A stretch of 49,349 bases of DNA from CAYLXN01 sp964388235 (GTDB lineage: Bacteria > Patescibacteriota > Saccharimonadia > Saccharimonadales > Saccharimonadaceae), in the NCBI GenBank assembly GCA_964388235.1, contig CAYLXN010000004.1, positions 1-49,349 on the forward strand, read 5' to 3'. Shown piece after piece: positions 1 through 8,088 of this stretch. The notes beneath the pieces were generated by a model that did no database searches, was not told where the DNA came from, and was given only the letters and a program-made list of their open reading frames with translations. The position numbers and the translations under genes are program-made. How positions within the stretch are numbered: the first letter of the stretch is position 1; every line of letters starts with the position of its first letter.

Positions 1-1976
1 CGCATGTCTTTGATTGGGTTGCGGCGGAGATTACGAATCAAAGGCAGGCTGATCGACAGCAAGCCAACCACCAAGATTGCCAAAACCAAAGCCCCAAGAT
101 ATAGCGGTGAGAAGCCAACCATCGACATTTTCAGATTTTGATCTTTGGCGTTGGTGGCTAGAATCGCTTGAACAGTTAAATCATGATCAAGTCGAGCAGC
201 TATGATACTGGCGCCAATCACGCCAATTGCAAAACTAACACCGATGATAAACAAACAGACGATCAGCGTATATAGACCATAAACGAAGCTGATATCCAAT
301 CGTTTAAAACCAATAGCTCGAAAAACAGCCGTTTCGCGTCGACTGTCGGTGATCATTCGGCCGACCGTTCCCATCATAATAATTGTCGCAATCACCGAGA
401 TCACAATCAACACCACCAGACCAACTTTAAATAGCGATTCAATTATATCCTTAAGGCCTATACGATTATTAATCGCCGGAAAGGCCGAAAACGGATGCTC
501 AGGATCGCACTTAATTTCACTGAAATCACCGAATGGACCAATTTGGGAAAAATAGTGACTATTGCAATCACGCTGTTTAATGAAATCTTGGGCCTGCTTC
601 AAATCAGCAAATTCAAGCATCCAACTAGACATTGGCTCAAGACTCGAGACCGATGCCTGATCAACTAAGACCGATTCAAGATTTTGGTTTTTAAGGGCGG
701 CCTGCAGCTCATTGTCGGCGGCGGCAACTTCCATAAATGGCGAGCCAATAGCAGTTTGAATTAGCTGACTGGCTAATGAAAAATTATTGTAATCGACAAT
801 TGCTGGCGGCAACAGGCCAACTACCTCAAATTCAATTTCTTTCGCAATCGGCTTCGGATCACGATCACGAAATTCAATTTCAAACTGATCAAGTGCAGCT
901 TGATGTTTTTTAGTCTCGGCTGAGCGGGTGTCAGCAATCACTGGCGCCACCTGACAGGCGTTATTCGCTGGCAAACCATAAATCAACTCTGGCTTGGTAT
1001 AATCTTTGTCTTTTTGGTTTTGAGCATGAGCTGCTGCTTCAGTTAGTTGAGAATTTGCCAGCGAATTGCGGTAGCATTGCTTAAATTTAAAACCAGTAAT
1101 TTTTTCTCGAACTTCGCGCTGACGAACTAAAGAATCTTGATTCGACGAACTAGGAGAAAGCTTCTGTAATTTCAATAATTTTTCAGCCTTGTCAAGCGAC
1201 ACCATGATTGGAATTGATTTAGAATCAGGATTGGGCGCAAAATTATCAAAACGATAAGCGTTGGCCATGCTATCAGGTAAGCTTTGGATTTGGACCATCG
1301 CTTCTTGCATTTCAAAACCAGCTTCGGGCTTATTCTCAGTCGCTGGTGTTTCTGGATTAAGCGGATAGCCACCTTTGGTGTCAGCTGGATAGAGAGCACC
1401 GCCACCATCAATTACATATATAGCTGGCTGAAAACTACCGACCACATCATAGCCAGTCGTGATTCGATCAACATTAGCTTGATTCAAGATCATTTCCTTA
1501 GAGCTTGGTGGATTCTTTTTCTGAAACTCAGCGGCTAAAGTTTGGCTAACTGGACTTGAATCATCCATTGGTACAGAAAGTTTTTGGCCATCAACAGCCT
1601 TTGACAAATCAACGGGCAATAAGTAATTTAGCTCATCTTTTTTAGATACTTCTAACCCTATTTCCTTGCCGCGCTTAACCCGCTGCTCGGCTAGTTGATT
1701 AGCAACTTCAGTCGCTCGCTGACGGGCCTCGTCAGTTTCAAAATATCTATACAAATCTGACCCCCCACCCGCAGGTGCTAGTTGGACAAAAAAGCGATTA
1801 TTCAGACCTTCATTACTAAACCGCCCAACCGAATTGGTAAAACCAGTGAAGGTAATTATGCCAACCGACAGAACACCAAATAGCAAGCTAGAAATAATAA
1901 CTGTGACGATCATTCGGATTTTGCGAGTCTTGAGTTTAGTCCCGGCCAAAATCAAACTATTTTTCAGATTTATCAT
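1..1976 (-). CDS. ABC transporter permease, FtsX/MacB-like (3' end outside window)
   Basis: Open frame from an ATG at 1976 to the left edge (about 658 codons), so the C-terminus is missing. Residues about 20-45 form one membrane helix. A large ectodomain of roughly 450 residues follows, then three helices near residues 510-540, 562-594 and 620-643. This is the MacB/FtsX layout of one N-terminal helix, a periplasmic-type domain and a C-terminal helix trio. The start overlaps the ATPase stop as ATGA (1973-1976), so the two are translationally coupled. Such transporters usually extrude lipids or peptides or act mechanically on the envelope; the substrate cannot be read here. No separate adaptor protein is visible beside it. 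Confidence 0.85.
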   Translation of the reverse strand, partial: MINLKNSLILAGTKLKTRKIRMIVTVIISSLLFGVLSVGIITFTGFTNSVGRFSNEGLNNRFFVQLAPAGGGSDLYRYFETDEARQRATEVANQLAEQRVKRGKEIGLEVSKKDELNYLLPVDLSKAVDGQKLSVPMDDSSPVSQTLAAEFQKKNPPSSKEMILNQANVDRITTGYDVVGSFQPAIYVIDGGGALYPADTKGGYPLNPETPATENKPEAGFEMQEAMVQIQSLPDSMANAYRFDNFAPNPDSKSIPIMVSLDKAEKLLKLQKLSPSSSNQDSLVRQREVREKITGFKFKQCYRNSLANSQLTEAAAHAQNQKDKDYTKPELIYGLPANNACQVAPVIADTRSAETKKHQAALDQFEIEFRDRDPKPIAKEIEFEVVGLLPPAIVDYNNFSLASQLIQTAIGSPFMEVAAADNELQAALKNQNLESVLVDQASVSSLEPMSSWMLEFADLKQAQDFIKQRDCNSHYFSQIGPFGDFSEIKCDPEHPFSAFPAINNRIGLKDIIESLFKVGLVVLIVISVIATIIMMGTVGRMITDSRRETAVFRAIGFKRLDISFVYGLYTLIVCLFIIGVSFAIGVIGASIIAARLDHDLTVQAILATNAKDQNLKMSMVGFSPLYLGALVLAILVVGLLSISLPLIRNLRRNPIKDM

Positions 1977-2794
1977 AAAATTACTCCATCTTTCATACTA
2001 ATTTCGCGGTCAGCCGCAGCGGCGACCTGTCGGTCATGAGTGACAACAATAATTGTCGTGCCAAATTTTTCACGGATTTGTTTAAATAAATCAATCACGG
2101 CTTTTGAATTCGCCGAGTCGAGGTTGCCGGTCGGTTCATCAGCCAGAATAATTTTCGGCGAATTGAACAGCGCTCGAGCAATTGCCGCTCGTTGCATTTG
2201 CCCACCGGATAATTCTTTTGGTAAATGTTTTAGTCGATCAGATAAGCCGACAGCTTCAGCTAGTTCAGTTGTCCGCGCCTTGCGATCTTTGGGGTTCATC
2301 GAGTAAATCATCGACGGTACAGCGATATTTTGAGCCAAGGTCAAAAATGGCTGCATGTAGAAAAACTGAAACACAAAACCAATCGTCCGATTGCGAAAAT
2401 TAGATAACTTCTGGTCGTTTAACTTGGCAATATTTTGACCATTAATCACGATTTGACCGCTAGTCGGTTTGTCCAAGCCTCCAAGCATGTGCAACAAAGT
2501 CGATTTTCCACTACCACTAGTGCCAGTCAGAGCCACAAACTCCCCTGGCCAAATTTTAAAATCAACTTTGTTAACAGCAACCAACTTATCTTTGCCATTT
2601 TTGTAAACTTTAGTCAAGTCATTAGCAACAATCAACGGCTCACCTTCTGGTTGCTTGAAAGGCTTCGCAACTACTCGAACTGCAGTTTTTTGCTGTCGAT
2701 AAAACTTCTCCAGCTCCGCTTGCGTCGCCGACAGATTATTTTGATTTGCCACCAACAGCTGTTGCATCAACTGATTTTTTTCTGAATTATTCAT
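1973..2794 (-). CDS. ABC transporter ATP-binding protein, LolD/MacB type
   Basis: Nucleotide-binding subunit for the permease that follows. Walker A (TGTSGSGKST) lies near residues 90-99, the signature LSGGQMQR near 195-202 and Walker B (ILADEPTGNLD) near 216-226. About 50 residues before the ABC domain are unusual for the family and rich in Gln and Asn; they could be a regulatory or partner-binding tail. ATG 2794 is preferred over the in-frame GTG at 2809 because a perfect TATAAT (2801-2806) overlaps that GTG and predicts transcription starting exactly at 2794, giving a leaderless message. Confidence 0.9.
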   Translation of the reverse strand: MNNSEKNQLMQQLLVANQNNLSATQAELEKFYRQQKTAVRVVAKPFKQPEGEPLIVANDLTKVYKNGKDKLVAVNKVDFKIWPGEFVALTGTSGSGKSTLLHMLGGLDKPTSGQIVINGQNIAKLNDQKLSNFRNRTIGFVFQFFYMQPFLTLAQNIAVPSMIYSMNPKDRKARTTELAEAVGLSDRLKHLPKELSGGQMQRAAIARALFNSPKIILADEPTGNLDSANSKAVIDLFKQIREKFGTTIIVVTHDRQVAAAADREISMKDGVIL

Positions 2795-2800
2795 AAGTTC

Positions 2801-2806
2801 ATTATA
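2801..2806 (-). promoter_or_regulatory. -10 box of the ABC exporter operon (leaderless)
   Basis: TATAAT on the minus strand, 6 nt before the ATG at 2794. The predicted transcript start is the A of the start codon. No convincing -35 is seen. Confidence 0.7.
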
Positions 2807-2857
2807 CACGCAAACACAACCATTAACTATTAATTGTTTTTCAGCCTCAAATTATTA

Positions 2858-2866
2858 TGCTAAAAT
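2858..2866 (+). promoter_or_regulatory. Extended -10 promoter for the flippase operon
   Basis: TGC-TAAAAT, an extended -10 box. The same TATGCTAAAATA core recurs before the gene at 5857-6954. The predicted start is about 2873, four nt before a small ORF at 2877. Confidence 0.55.
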
Positions 2867-2876
2867 AGCTTTAGTT

Positions 2877-2906
2877 ATGAAACTAATTGCGAGTAATTTT
2901 CAATGA
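2877..2906 (+). CDS. Nine-codon leader ORF coupled to the flippase gene
   Basis: ATG 2877 opens a short frame, MKLIASNFQ, whose TGA (2904-2906) overlaps the flippase ATG (2903) as ATGA. The ORF begins only about 4 nt after the predicted transcript start, while the flippase itself lacks a good Shine-Dalgarno. A leader that loads ribosomes and hands them on is a plausible reading. It may also be chance, since nine codons carry little statistical weight. Confidence 0.35.
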   Translation: MKLIASNFQ

Positions 2907-4423
2907 GCGAACGCAAGCGTGGCGTAGTACTAAATTACGGGCTAATTTTAACCAATATTTTAATTGCCTTGGTTTATACCCCAATCATGATCCGTTTCTT
3001 GGGTCAATCTGAATTCGGTTTGTATTCAATTGTCAACTCAATTATCGGCTACTTGACAGTTCTCGACCTGGGCTTTGGCAACGCCATTGTAATTTACACC
3101 GCTCGCTATCATCAGTTAGGCCAAAAGAAAAAAGAACAAAAACTACACAATATGTTCTTTTTTGTTTACTGCATTATTGGCGTGGTGGCTTTTTTGATCG
3201 GGCTGATTTTATTCTTCGCGAGTGATAAAATTTTTGGTCAATCAATGACCGCCGAAGAGCTGGGCAAAGCCAAAATTATGATGTTAATTTTATCTGCTAA
3301 CTTGCTGGTAACTTTTCCCTTCTCGATCTACTCATCAATTATCACCGCCTACGAAAAATTCACTTTCCAAAAAACCATCGCCATCGTCCGCAGCCTACTC
3401 AATCCAATAGTCATGTTGCCGCTGCTATTGCTTGGCTACAAATCAATTACCATGGTCGCCGCACTTAGTTTATTGAACGTCTTGATGTTGGTTGCCAACT
3501 ATCTCTATTGTCGCTACAAATTAAATATCAATATTCATCGATCAACTTTCGACAAGAAGCTATTCAGAGAAATTTTTGGCTTTTCGTTTTTCATTTTCTT
3601 GAATGTTGTGGTCGACAAGATCAATTGGAGCGTCGATCAATTTGTACTAGGAGCAGTGGCTGGTACAGTGGCAGTATCGGTTTATGCTATCGCGGCTCAA
3701 ATTAATAATCTCTATCTAACCTTTTCAACTGCCATCAGTAGTGTTCTGGTGCCAAAAATCACCAAAATGGTGGCAAAAAACGCCACCAATCGGCAATTAA
3801 CAGATGAAATGCTGCGAGTTGGTCGACTGCAATTATTATTTGTGATGCTGGTAATGAGCGGCTTTGTGATTTTTGGTAGACAATTCATTAATTTATGGGT
3901 TGGGTCAGAATTTGAAACTGCTTATTACATCGGCATCATCTTGATGCTGCCAGTCACCATCCCAATCATCCAAAACTTAGCCATCGCCATCATTCAAGCC
4001 AAAAAAATGCACAAATTCCGTTCGATTGTTTATTCCTTGGTCGCCGTAGCCAATATTTTCTTGAGCATTCCTTTAGCCAAAGCTTATGGTGGCATCGGTA
4101 GCGCTATCGGCACCGCAATCTCACTTATCATCGGCAATATTATTATCATGAATATTTATTATTCTCGAAAAGTTGGTTTGTTAATAGGTTACTTCTGGAA
4201 AGAGATGATTTGGCTGTTTCTTAAGCAACTGCCATTTTTGGCCTTGGCGTTTTGGATCGCAGCTCCGATCAACCCCGACAACATCCTTCAACTTGGCTTA
4301 CCTGTTGTAATTTATACAATAAGCTACGGACTCTATCACTATCTAGCTGTAATTAACCAAGACGAAAAGGAATTGGTCAAAAAAGTTTGGTCAAAATTAA
4401 CCCGCGCAAAGGAGAAGAAATAA
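2903..4423 (+). CDS. Oligosaccharide flippase (Wzx/MOP superfamily)
   Basis: A 506-aa polytopic membrane protein with about 12-14 hydrophobic segments and the N-terminal pattern of polysaccharide-biosynthesis flippases: a short basic start, then a helix followed by TPIMIRFLGQSEFGLYS. Members move undecaprenyl-linked oligosaccharides across the cytoplasmic membrane. Its TAA overlaps the ATG of the FrhB-family gene by one base (TAATG), so they form one operon. The second gene and its convergent neighbour are typical of surface-polysaccharide loci. MurJ or teichoic-acid flippases belong to the same superfamily, so the exact cargo is open. Confidence 0.85.
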   Translation: MSERKRGVVLNYGLILTNILIALVYTPIMIRFLGQSEFGLYSIVNSIIGYLTVLDLGFGNAIVIYTARYHQLGQKKKEQKLHNMFFFVYCIIGVVAFLIGLILFFASDKIFGQSMTAEELGKAKIMMLILSANLLVTFPFSIYSSIITAYEKFTFQKTIAIVRSLLNPIVMLPLLLLGYKSITMVAALSLLNVLMLVANYLYCRYKLNINIHRSTFDKKLFREIFGFSFFIFLNVVVDKINWSVDQFVLGAVAGTVAVSVYAIAAQINNLYLTFSTAISSVLVPKITKMVAKNATNRQLTDEMLRVGRLQLLFVMLVMSGFVIFGRQFINLWVGSEFETAYYIGIILMLPVTIPIIQNLAIAIIQAKKMHKFRSIVYSLVAVANIFLSIPLAKAYGGIGSAIGTAISLIIGNIIIMNIYYSRKVGLLIGYFWKEMIWLFLKQLPFLALAFWIAAPINPDNILQLGLPVVIYTISYGLYHYLAVINQDEKELVKKVWSKLTRAKEKK

Positions 4424-5865
4424 TGTCTAACAAAAACCTCAATCTTAAGCAAACTGTCATCGATAATGATTACAGTGTCAGAAGCGGCGCTTATGCGGTG
4501 ATTAATCCTAATTTAGAAATGAAGCTGGATCAGTTTGGACAATACGAAGCCGTGCCAGTGTCTGATGAAGTCAAAATTGACTGGCAGGATCCGAAGCTCA
4601 ATCAAGTCTGTTCGATGTCTGACGCTAGTCCGAACGAAGATCAGGTAGCCAAAGATTTATTTGCTGGCGACGCAAACGTTAAGCACGACCCAATCTTGGG
4701 CTATTACCAAGATTGTTATGTAGGCTATGTTACTGAGAATGGCTTTCGTGACCGTGCCAGCTCGGGTGGTGTCACTAGCTGGATTCTTAAAGAGCTACTA
4801 GAATCAGGGCAAATTGACGGTGTGGTTCACGTCAAAGCCGCTGATGATAGTGACGGTATTTTGTTCAAATACGGCGTTTCTACTTCGGTTGATGAACTCA
4901 ACCAAAGCGCCAAATCAAGATATTATCCAGTCGAATTTTCTCGAGCTATCAACAAAATTAAATCGATGCCTGGCAAATTTGCCATCGTTGGCATTCCCAG
5001 CTTCATTTTTGAAATTAGACTTTTGGCACTGCAAGATCCAGTGGTGGCTGAGAAAATAAAATATACCCTCGGCTTGATTTGCGGCCATCAAAAAACCACC
5101 AAATACGCCGAGAATATTGCTTGGCAAAATGGAGTTAAACCCAAAGAAATTAAACAAATCGATTTCCGCAAGAAAAACCCAAACCAAGACGCCACTCTTT
5201 ATAGCACAGAAATTATCGCTCGATCTGACAGCGGCGAAGATGAAATTATCACTAAAACTCACACCGATTTCTTTGGTACGAATTGGGGCCAAGGTTTTTT
5301 CAAGGTTAAATTTTCTGACTTCACTGACGACGCATTTAACGAAACTGCCGACGTGGTGATGGGCGACGCGTGGTTGCCAGAATATGCTAAAGACAGCTTA
5401 GGTAATAACGTCGTAATTGTCCGCAACGCTGAAATTGCTAAATTAATTAAGCAAGGACTGAAGGACAACAAACTGCACCTAGATGCCGTTGACACCGACA
5501 CTGTCAAGCGATCGCAATCAGGTTTAATCCATCATTATCGCGACGAGCTTCCTTATCGACTACACAAGCAGGACCAAGCTGGTATTTGGCGGCCCACTAA
5601 GCGAGTTGAAGCTTCGAATAAAATTCCACGCTTGAAACGTCAGGCGCAAGATATTCGCTCGGAGATCGCCGAACAAAGCAAAACTATTTACCGCGAAGCT
5701 GAAAAGAGAGACGATTGGAATTATTTCAAGACTAACATGGAGCCGCTAGTCAACAAGTATCACTCAGTTTACAAATTAATTAACTTGCAAAAGAAAATCA
5801 TCAGAATTAAAAACAATGGCCCAGTTTGGTTTTTTAAAAAAGTCAAACAAAAACTTTTAGGCTAA
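4423..5865 (+). CDS. FrhB-family protein (coenzyme F420 hydrogenase/dehydrogenase beta subunit-like)
   Basis: A 480-aa protein recognisable as FrhB-like from the central block GFRDRASSGGVTSWILKELL, the following VPSF-type segment (GIPSFIFEIR) and the MGDAWLPEY region. Relatives in exopolysaccharide loci often sit next to pyruvyl-transferase-family proteins, as here, but their chemistry is poorly known. The N-terminal ferredoxin-type CxxC clusters common in the family are absent: only isolated cysteines are visible, so iron-sulfur binding is doubtful. ATG 4423 has a good Shine-Dalgarno (AAAGGAG) inside the flippase 3' end. The 3' end overlaps the convergent gene by 9 nt. Confidence 0.75.
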   Translation: MSNKNLNLKQTVIDNDYSVRSGAYAVINPNLEMKLDQFGQYEAVPVSDEVKIDWQDPKLNQVCSMSDASPNEDQVAKDLFAGDANVKHDPILGYYQDCYVGYVTENGFRDRASSGGVTSWILKELLESGQIDGVVHVKAADDSDGILFKYGVSTSVDELNQSAKSRYYPVEFSRAINKIKSMPGKFAIVGIPSFIFEIRLLALQDPVVAEKIKYTLGLICGHQKTTKYAENIAWQNGVKPKEIKQIDFRKKNPNQDATLYSTEIIARSDSGEDEIITKTHTDFFGTNWGQGFFKVKFSDFTDDAFNETADVVMGDAWLPEYAKDSLGNNVVIVRNAEIAKLIKQGLKDNKLHLDAVDTDTVKRSQSGLIHHYRDELPYRLHKQDQAGIWRPTKRVEASNKIPRLKRQAQDIRSEIAEQSKTIYREAEKRDDWNYFKTNMEPLVNKYHSVYKLINLQKKIIRIKNNGPVWFFKKVKQKLLG

Positions 5866-6954
5866 ATTGTCACTCAAATACGTCTCAGCTCGCTGCCGTT
5901 CGGTCGTAATTTTGTCATTGATTGTCTGCCAATCAATCTCCTGCTTGACTAATTCAGCACTAACCTCTTCTGGCTGGTCAATCATTCGGTCAGCTAAACC
6001 AAAAGCTTCCAGTACCGAAATAAACCGCCCCAAACCTCGCGATCGATTACCGATTGCCAAAAACGGCTTGTTGAAAATAATCGAAAAAGCCGTACCGTGA
6101 AAAGAGTCGGTGATCACAAATTTAGAGTCACGAAAACCCTTTAACCATTGCTCGACTGGCAACAATCGACGTGATTTGTCAAACAGAGACCCAATAAAAC
6201 TAGTGCCATGCTTTTCAGGCATAAAATCAAAGGCTTGTTCATCTAAAATCTGACTAACTTTGTCAATAATTTGGTTATTTTTGTCAGATTTATCCAAAAC
6301 ATAACTAAAAATACCGCCTTGATTGGATTTTAATCGACTTTCAGCAGCATCAACTAGCTGACTGTAGTCTTGCGACTGCAGCAAAAAAACTGGATCCAAG
6401 TGCCAAGTAGCATCAACATCAAAATCATCTCGGCAGATATCTACACCCGATTTTTCCCGAACTGAAAGAGCTTTAAATCTTTTAGCTAAAGCTGAAACGT
6501 CTTGTTTCAATTCTGGCTCGTACTCATCGATATCATCCCGTCCAAACGAAGCCGCAAACGACAGTTTAGTAATTTCATCTGGCACAAAATCCAAAAAATA
6601 GCGCTTGATTTCAACGTAAGCTCGACGCCAAACTTGGTCGCTACCAGTAATCACCGCGTGGTGCTTGGTGAGGTTTTTGTCAAACCAAATCAGTGGCGAG
6701 ACGGTGGTCGTTTTGATGTATTCACGGATAAATTGCTTGGTAAATTTTTGATAACCAAGTGGCAAAAATGATTTCTGAACCAAATAACCTTTGATCCGAC
6801 CGTAAATCGTTTTAATTTTAAAATCTCGAGAATAGGCGTCGCCAGTCTCGACCCGATATCCAGCATCGCTTAGGCTTTTTTGCAAAGCGTAAGCCTGCAT
6901 AATGCCGCCATAATTGCGACCAGGCTTGTGGGTTACAACTAAAATTTTCTTCAT
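5857..6954 (-). CDS. Polysaccharide pyruvyl transferase family protein
   Basis: A 365-aa protein of the PF04230 type. It has the N-terminal Gly-rich segment (NYGGIMQAYAL), GSDQVWRR, the FAASFG strand and the C-terminal block ITDSFHGTAFSIIFNKPF, which carries the conserved SFHG. The family ketalises sugars with pyruvate from PEP or, in many loci, acts as uncharacterised glycan-modifying enzymes. It converges with the FrhB-like gene, and this pairing recurs in surface-glycan clusters. A Shine-Dalgarno GGAG lies 5 nt before the ATG. Confidence 0.8.
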   Translation of the reverse strand: MKKILVVTHKPGRNYGGIMQAYALQKSLSDAGYRVETGDAYSRDFKIKTIYGRIKGYLVQKSFLPLGYQKFTKQFIREYIKTTTVSPLIWFDKNLTKHHAVITGSDQVWRRAYVEIKRYFLDFVPDEITKLSFAASFGRDDIDEYEPELKQDVSALAKRFKALSVREKSGVDICRDDFDVDATWHLDPVFLLQSQDYSQLVDAAESRLKSNQGGIFSYVLDKSDKNNQIIDKVSQILDEQAFDFMPEKHGTSFIGSLFDKSRRLLPVEQWLKGFRDSKFVITDSFHGTAFSIIFNKPFLAIGNRSRGLGRFISVLEAFGLADRMIDQPEEVSAELVKQEIDWQTINDKITTERQRAETYLSDNLA

Positions 6955-7004
6955 TCTATCTCCGATCCATGAATTATTGTTTAATTAATAATTTCTTTAA
7001 GCTT

Positions 7005-7013
7005 ATTTTAGCA
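7005..7013 (-). promoter_or_regulatory. Extended -10 promoter of the pyruvyl-transferase-family gene
   Basis: TGC-TAAAAT on the minus strand, within a TATGCTAAAATA core shared with the flippase promoter. The predicted start near 6998 leaves a leader of about 44 nt with a Shine-Dalgarno. Confidence 0.5.
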
Positions 7014-7038
7014 TATCCACGCCAATAAGAACACCAAA

Positions 7039-7064
7039 ACAAAAAGTCCGCTAAAAGCGGACTT
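7039..7064 (-). terminator. Intrinsic terminator of thyA
   Basis: A perfect 9-bp stem AAGTCCGCT / AGCGGACTT (7044-7064) with a 3-nt loop, followed on the minus strand by a T tract. It lies 11 nt past the thyA stop. Confidence 0.85.
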
Positions 7065-7074
7065 GACTTATCTT

Positions 7075-7965
7075 TTAGATGGCAATGGGAATGTTTTTTA
7101 TTTGCTCGCCTGGATTGTAGTTCTCTAGCCTAAAGTGTTTTGGCATAATCACATCTAAACTGGGCGCATCTTCTGCCAAAATTAACTCTGGAGCAGTGTA
7201 TTGCTGATCAGCTCGTGACAATAGCTCTTCAGCAATTTCAAAATGCCTGTCATAAATATGCAAATTTTTGATAATATGACAGAATTTACCGACCTCAACC
7301 CCAATATGACGTGCCACCATCATCTGGAGGGCAACATATTGGATTTTGTTAATGTGGCCAGCTGCCACATAGTCGTTCGATCTCTGAGTGAGAGTAAGGT
7401 TTAATTTCCTTTCTCCATCACCCGTTTTAGACAGCGACCAGTCGGTCATAAAAGCACATGGATCCAACCCGTGAATACTATAAATGCTTTCATATTGCCA
7501 CAAGTCTATCTTGTGGCGCCTGCTGATACTTTTCTGCTGCAATTCTTTAGCCAACTCATTTATGAGCTGGTTAAATAAATCGAATTGCCTAATGGTCCAG
7601 CCATAACAGGGTCCAATGGTTCGATCGCCGATATCCCAAAAATCCCACCATTTAATTCCATATATTCTCAGTAAATTATCGAGATTATTGTCCCCATCCC
7701 GATAAATCCAAAGAATCTCACCGATAGCTTTATCGATCTTAATCGGGCGAAGGCTGGTGATTGGCAACTCGCCCTTCGACAGGTCATACACCTCTAGAAC
7801 GTCCTCAATATACTTAGTGTGAGCTGGCTCTCCGTCAATCCATTTCGGTCGAACTTCCAGCCCAAAATCGTCGTAAACACCATCTTCTGCCGTTCCATAC
7901 AAGATCCGCCTCATATTGTCTACATAGTATTTATCAGCCTTGGTTAATAAAATCTCTCTTTTCAT
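7075..7965 (-). CDS. thyA: Thymidylate synthase (ThyA type, divergent)
   Basis: A 296-aa protein making dTMP from dUMP with methylene-tetrahydrofolate. Visible conserved parts are the Arg pair in SRR (149-150), the catalytic Cys170 in LDPCAFMTDWSL, QRSNDYVAAGHINK with Asn206 (the residue that favours dUMP) and LHIYDRH with Tyr238. It departs from typical ThyA: the His after the catalytic Cys is Ala, and the N-terminal phosphate-binding Arg loop is not obvious. AAAGGAG lies 7-8 nt before the ATG. It is transcribed away from murB and is the only thymidylate synthase in the window. A dUMP or dCMP hydroxymethylase is a weaker alternative. Confidence 0.8.
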   Translation of the reverse strand: MKREILLTKADKYYVDNMRRILYGTAEDGVYDDFGLEVRPKWIDGEPAHTKYIEDVLEVYDLSKGELPITSLRPIKIDKAIGEILWIYRDGDNNLDNLLRIYGIKWWDFWDIGDRTIGPCYGWTIRQFDLFNQLINELAKELQQKSISRRHKIDLWQYESIYSIHGLDPCAFMTDWSLSKTGDGERKLNLTLTQRSNDYVAAGHINKIQYVALQMMVARHIGVEVGKFCHIIKNLHIYDRHFEIAEELLSRADQQYTAPELILAEDAPSLDVIMPKHFRLENYNPGEQIKNIPIAI

Positions 7966-8002
7966 CTTTTTTCTCCTTTATTGTAATGTTCTGTTGAAAA
8001 TA

Positions 8003-8019
8003 CCAGCAGGCTCTGCTGG
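8003..8019 (-). promoter_or_regulatory. Perfect hairpin in the thyA leader
   Basis: CCAGCAG and CTGCTGG pair around a 3-nt loop between the likely thyA promoter and its Shine-Dalgarno. On the minus strand TATTTT follows, so it could attenuate transcription or protect the mRNA. Its role is not shown by the sequence. Confidence 0.5.
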
Positions 8020-8037
8020 CTTAACTAACTAATATTA

Positions 8038-8065
8038 ACTTTAGCAGATAAGCTCGCATTGTCTA
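8038..8065 (-). promoter_or_regulatory. Candidate thyA promoter
   Basis: TAGACA (8060-8065), a 16-bp spacer and TAAAGT (8038-8043) on the minus strand. It lies next to the opposing murB promoter. Confidence 0.4.
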
Positions 8066-8076
8066 GTGATTTAGGA

Positions 8077-8082
8077 TATAAT
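8077..8082 (+). promoter_or_regulatory. -10 box of murB (leaderless)
   Basis: Perfect TATAAT ending 6 nt before ATG 8089, so the transcript should begin on the start codon. There is no Shine-Dalgarno. Confidence 0.7.
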
Positions 8083-8088
8083 TACAAC

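Noticed and set aside
6956..6970. Four-codon ORF just before the pyruvyl-transferase-family gene
   Set aside because: Only four codons, and the gene's own Shine-Dalgarno lies inside it; no reason to think it is a leader.
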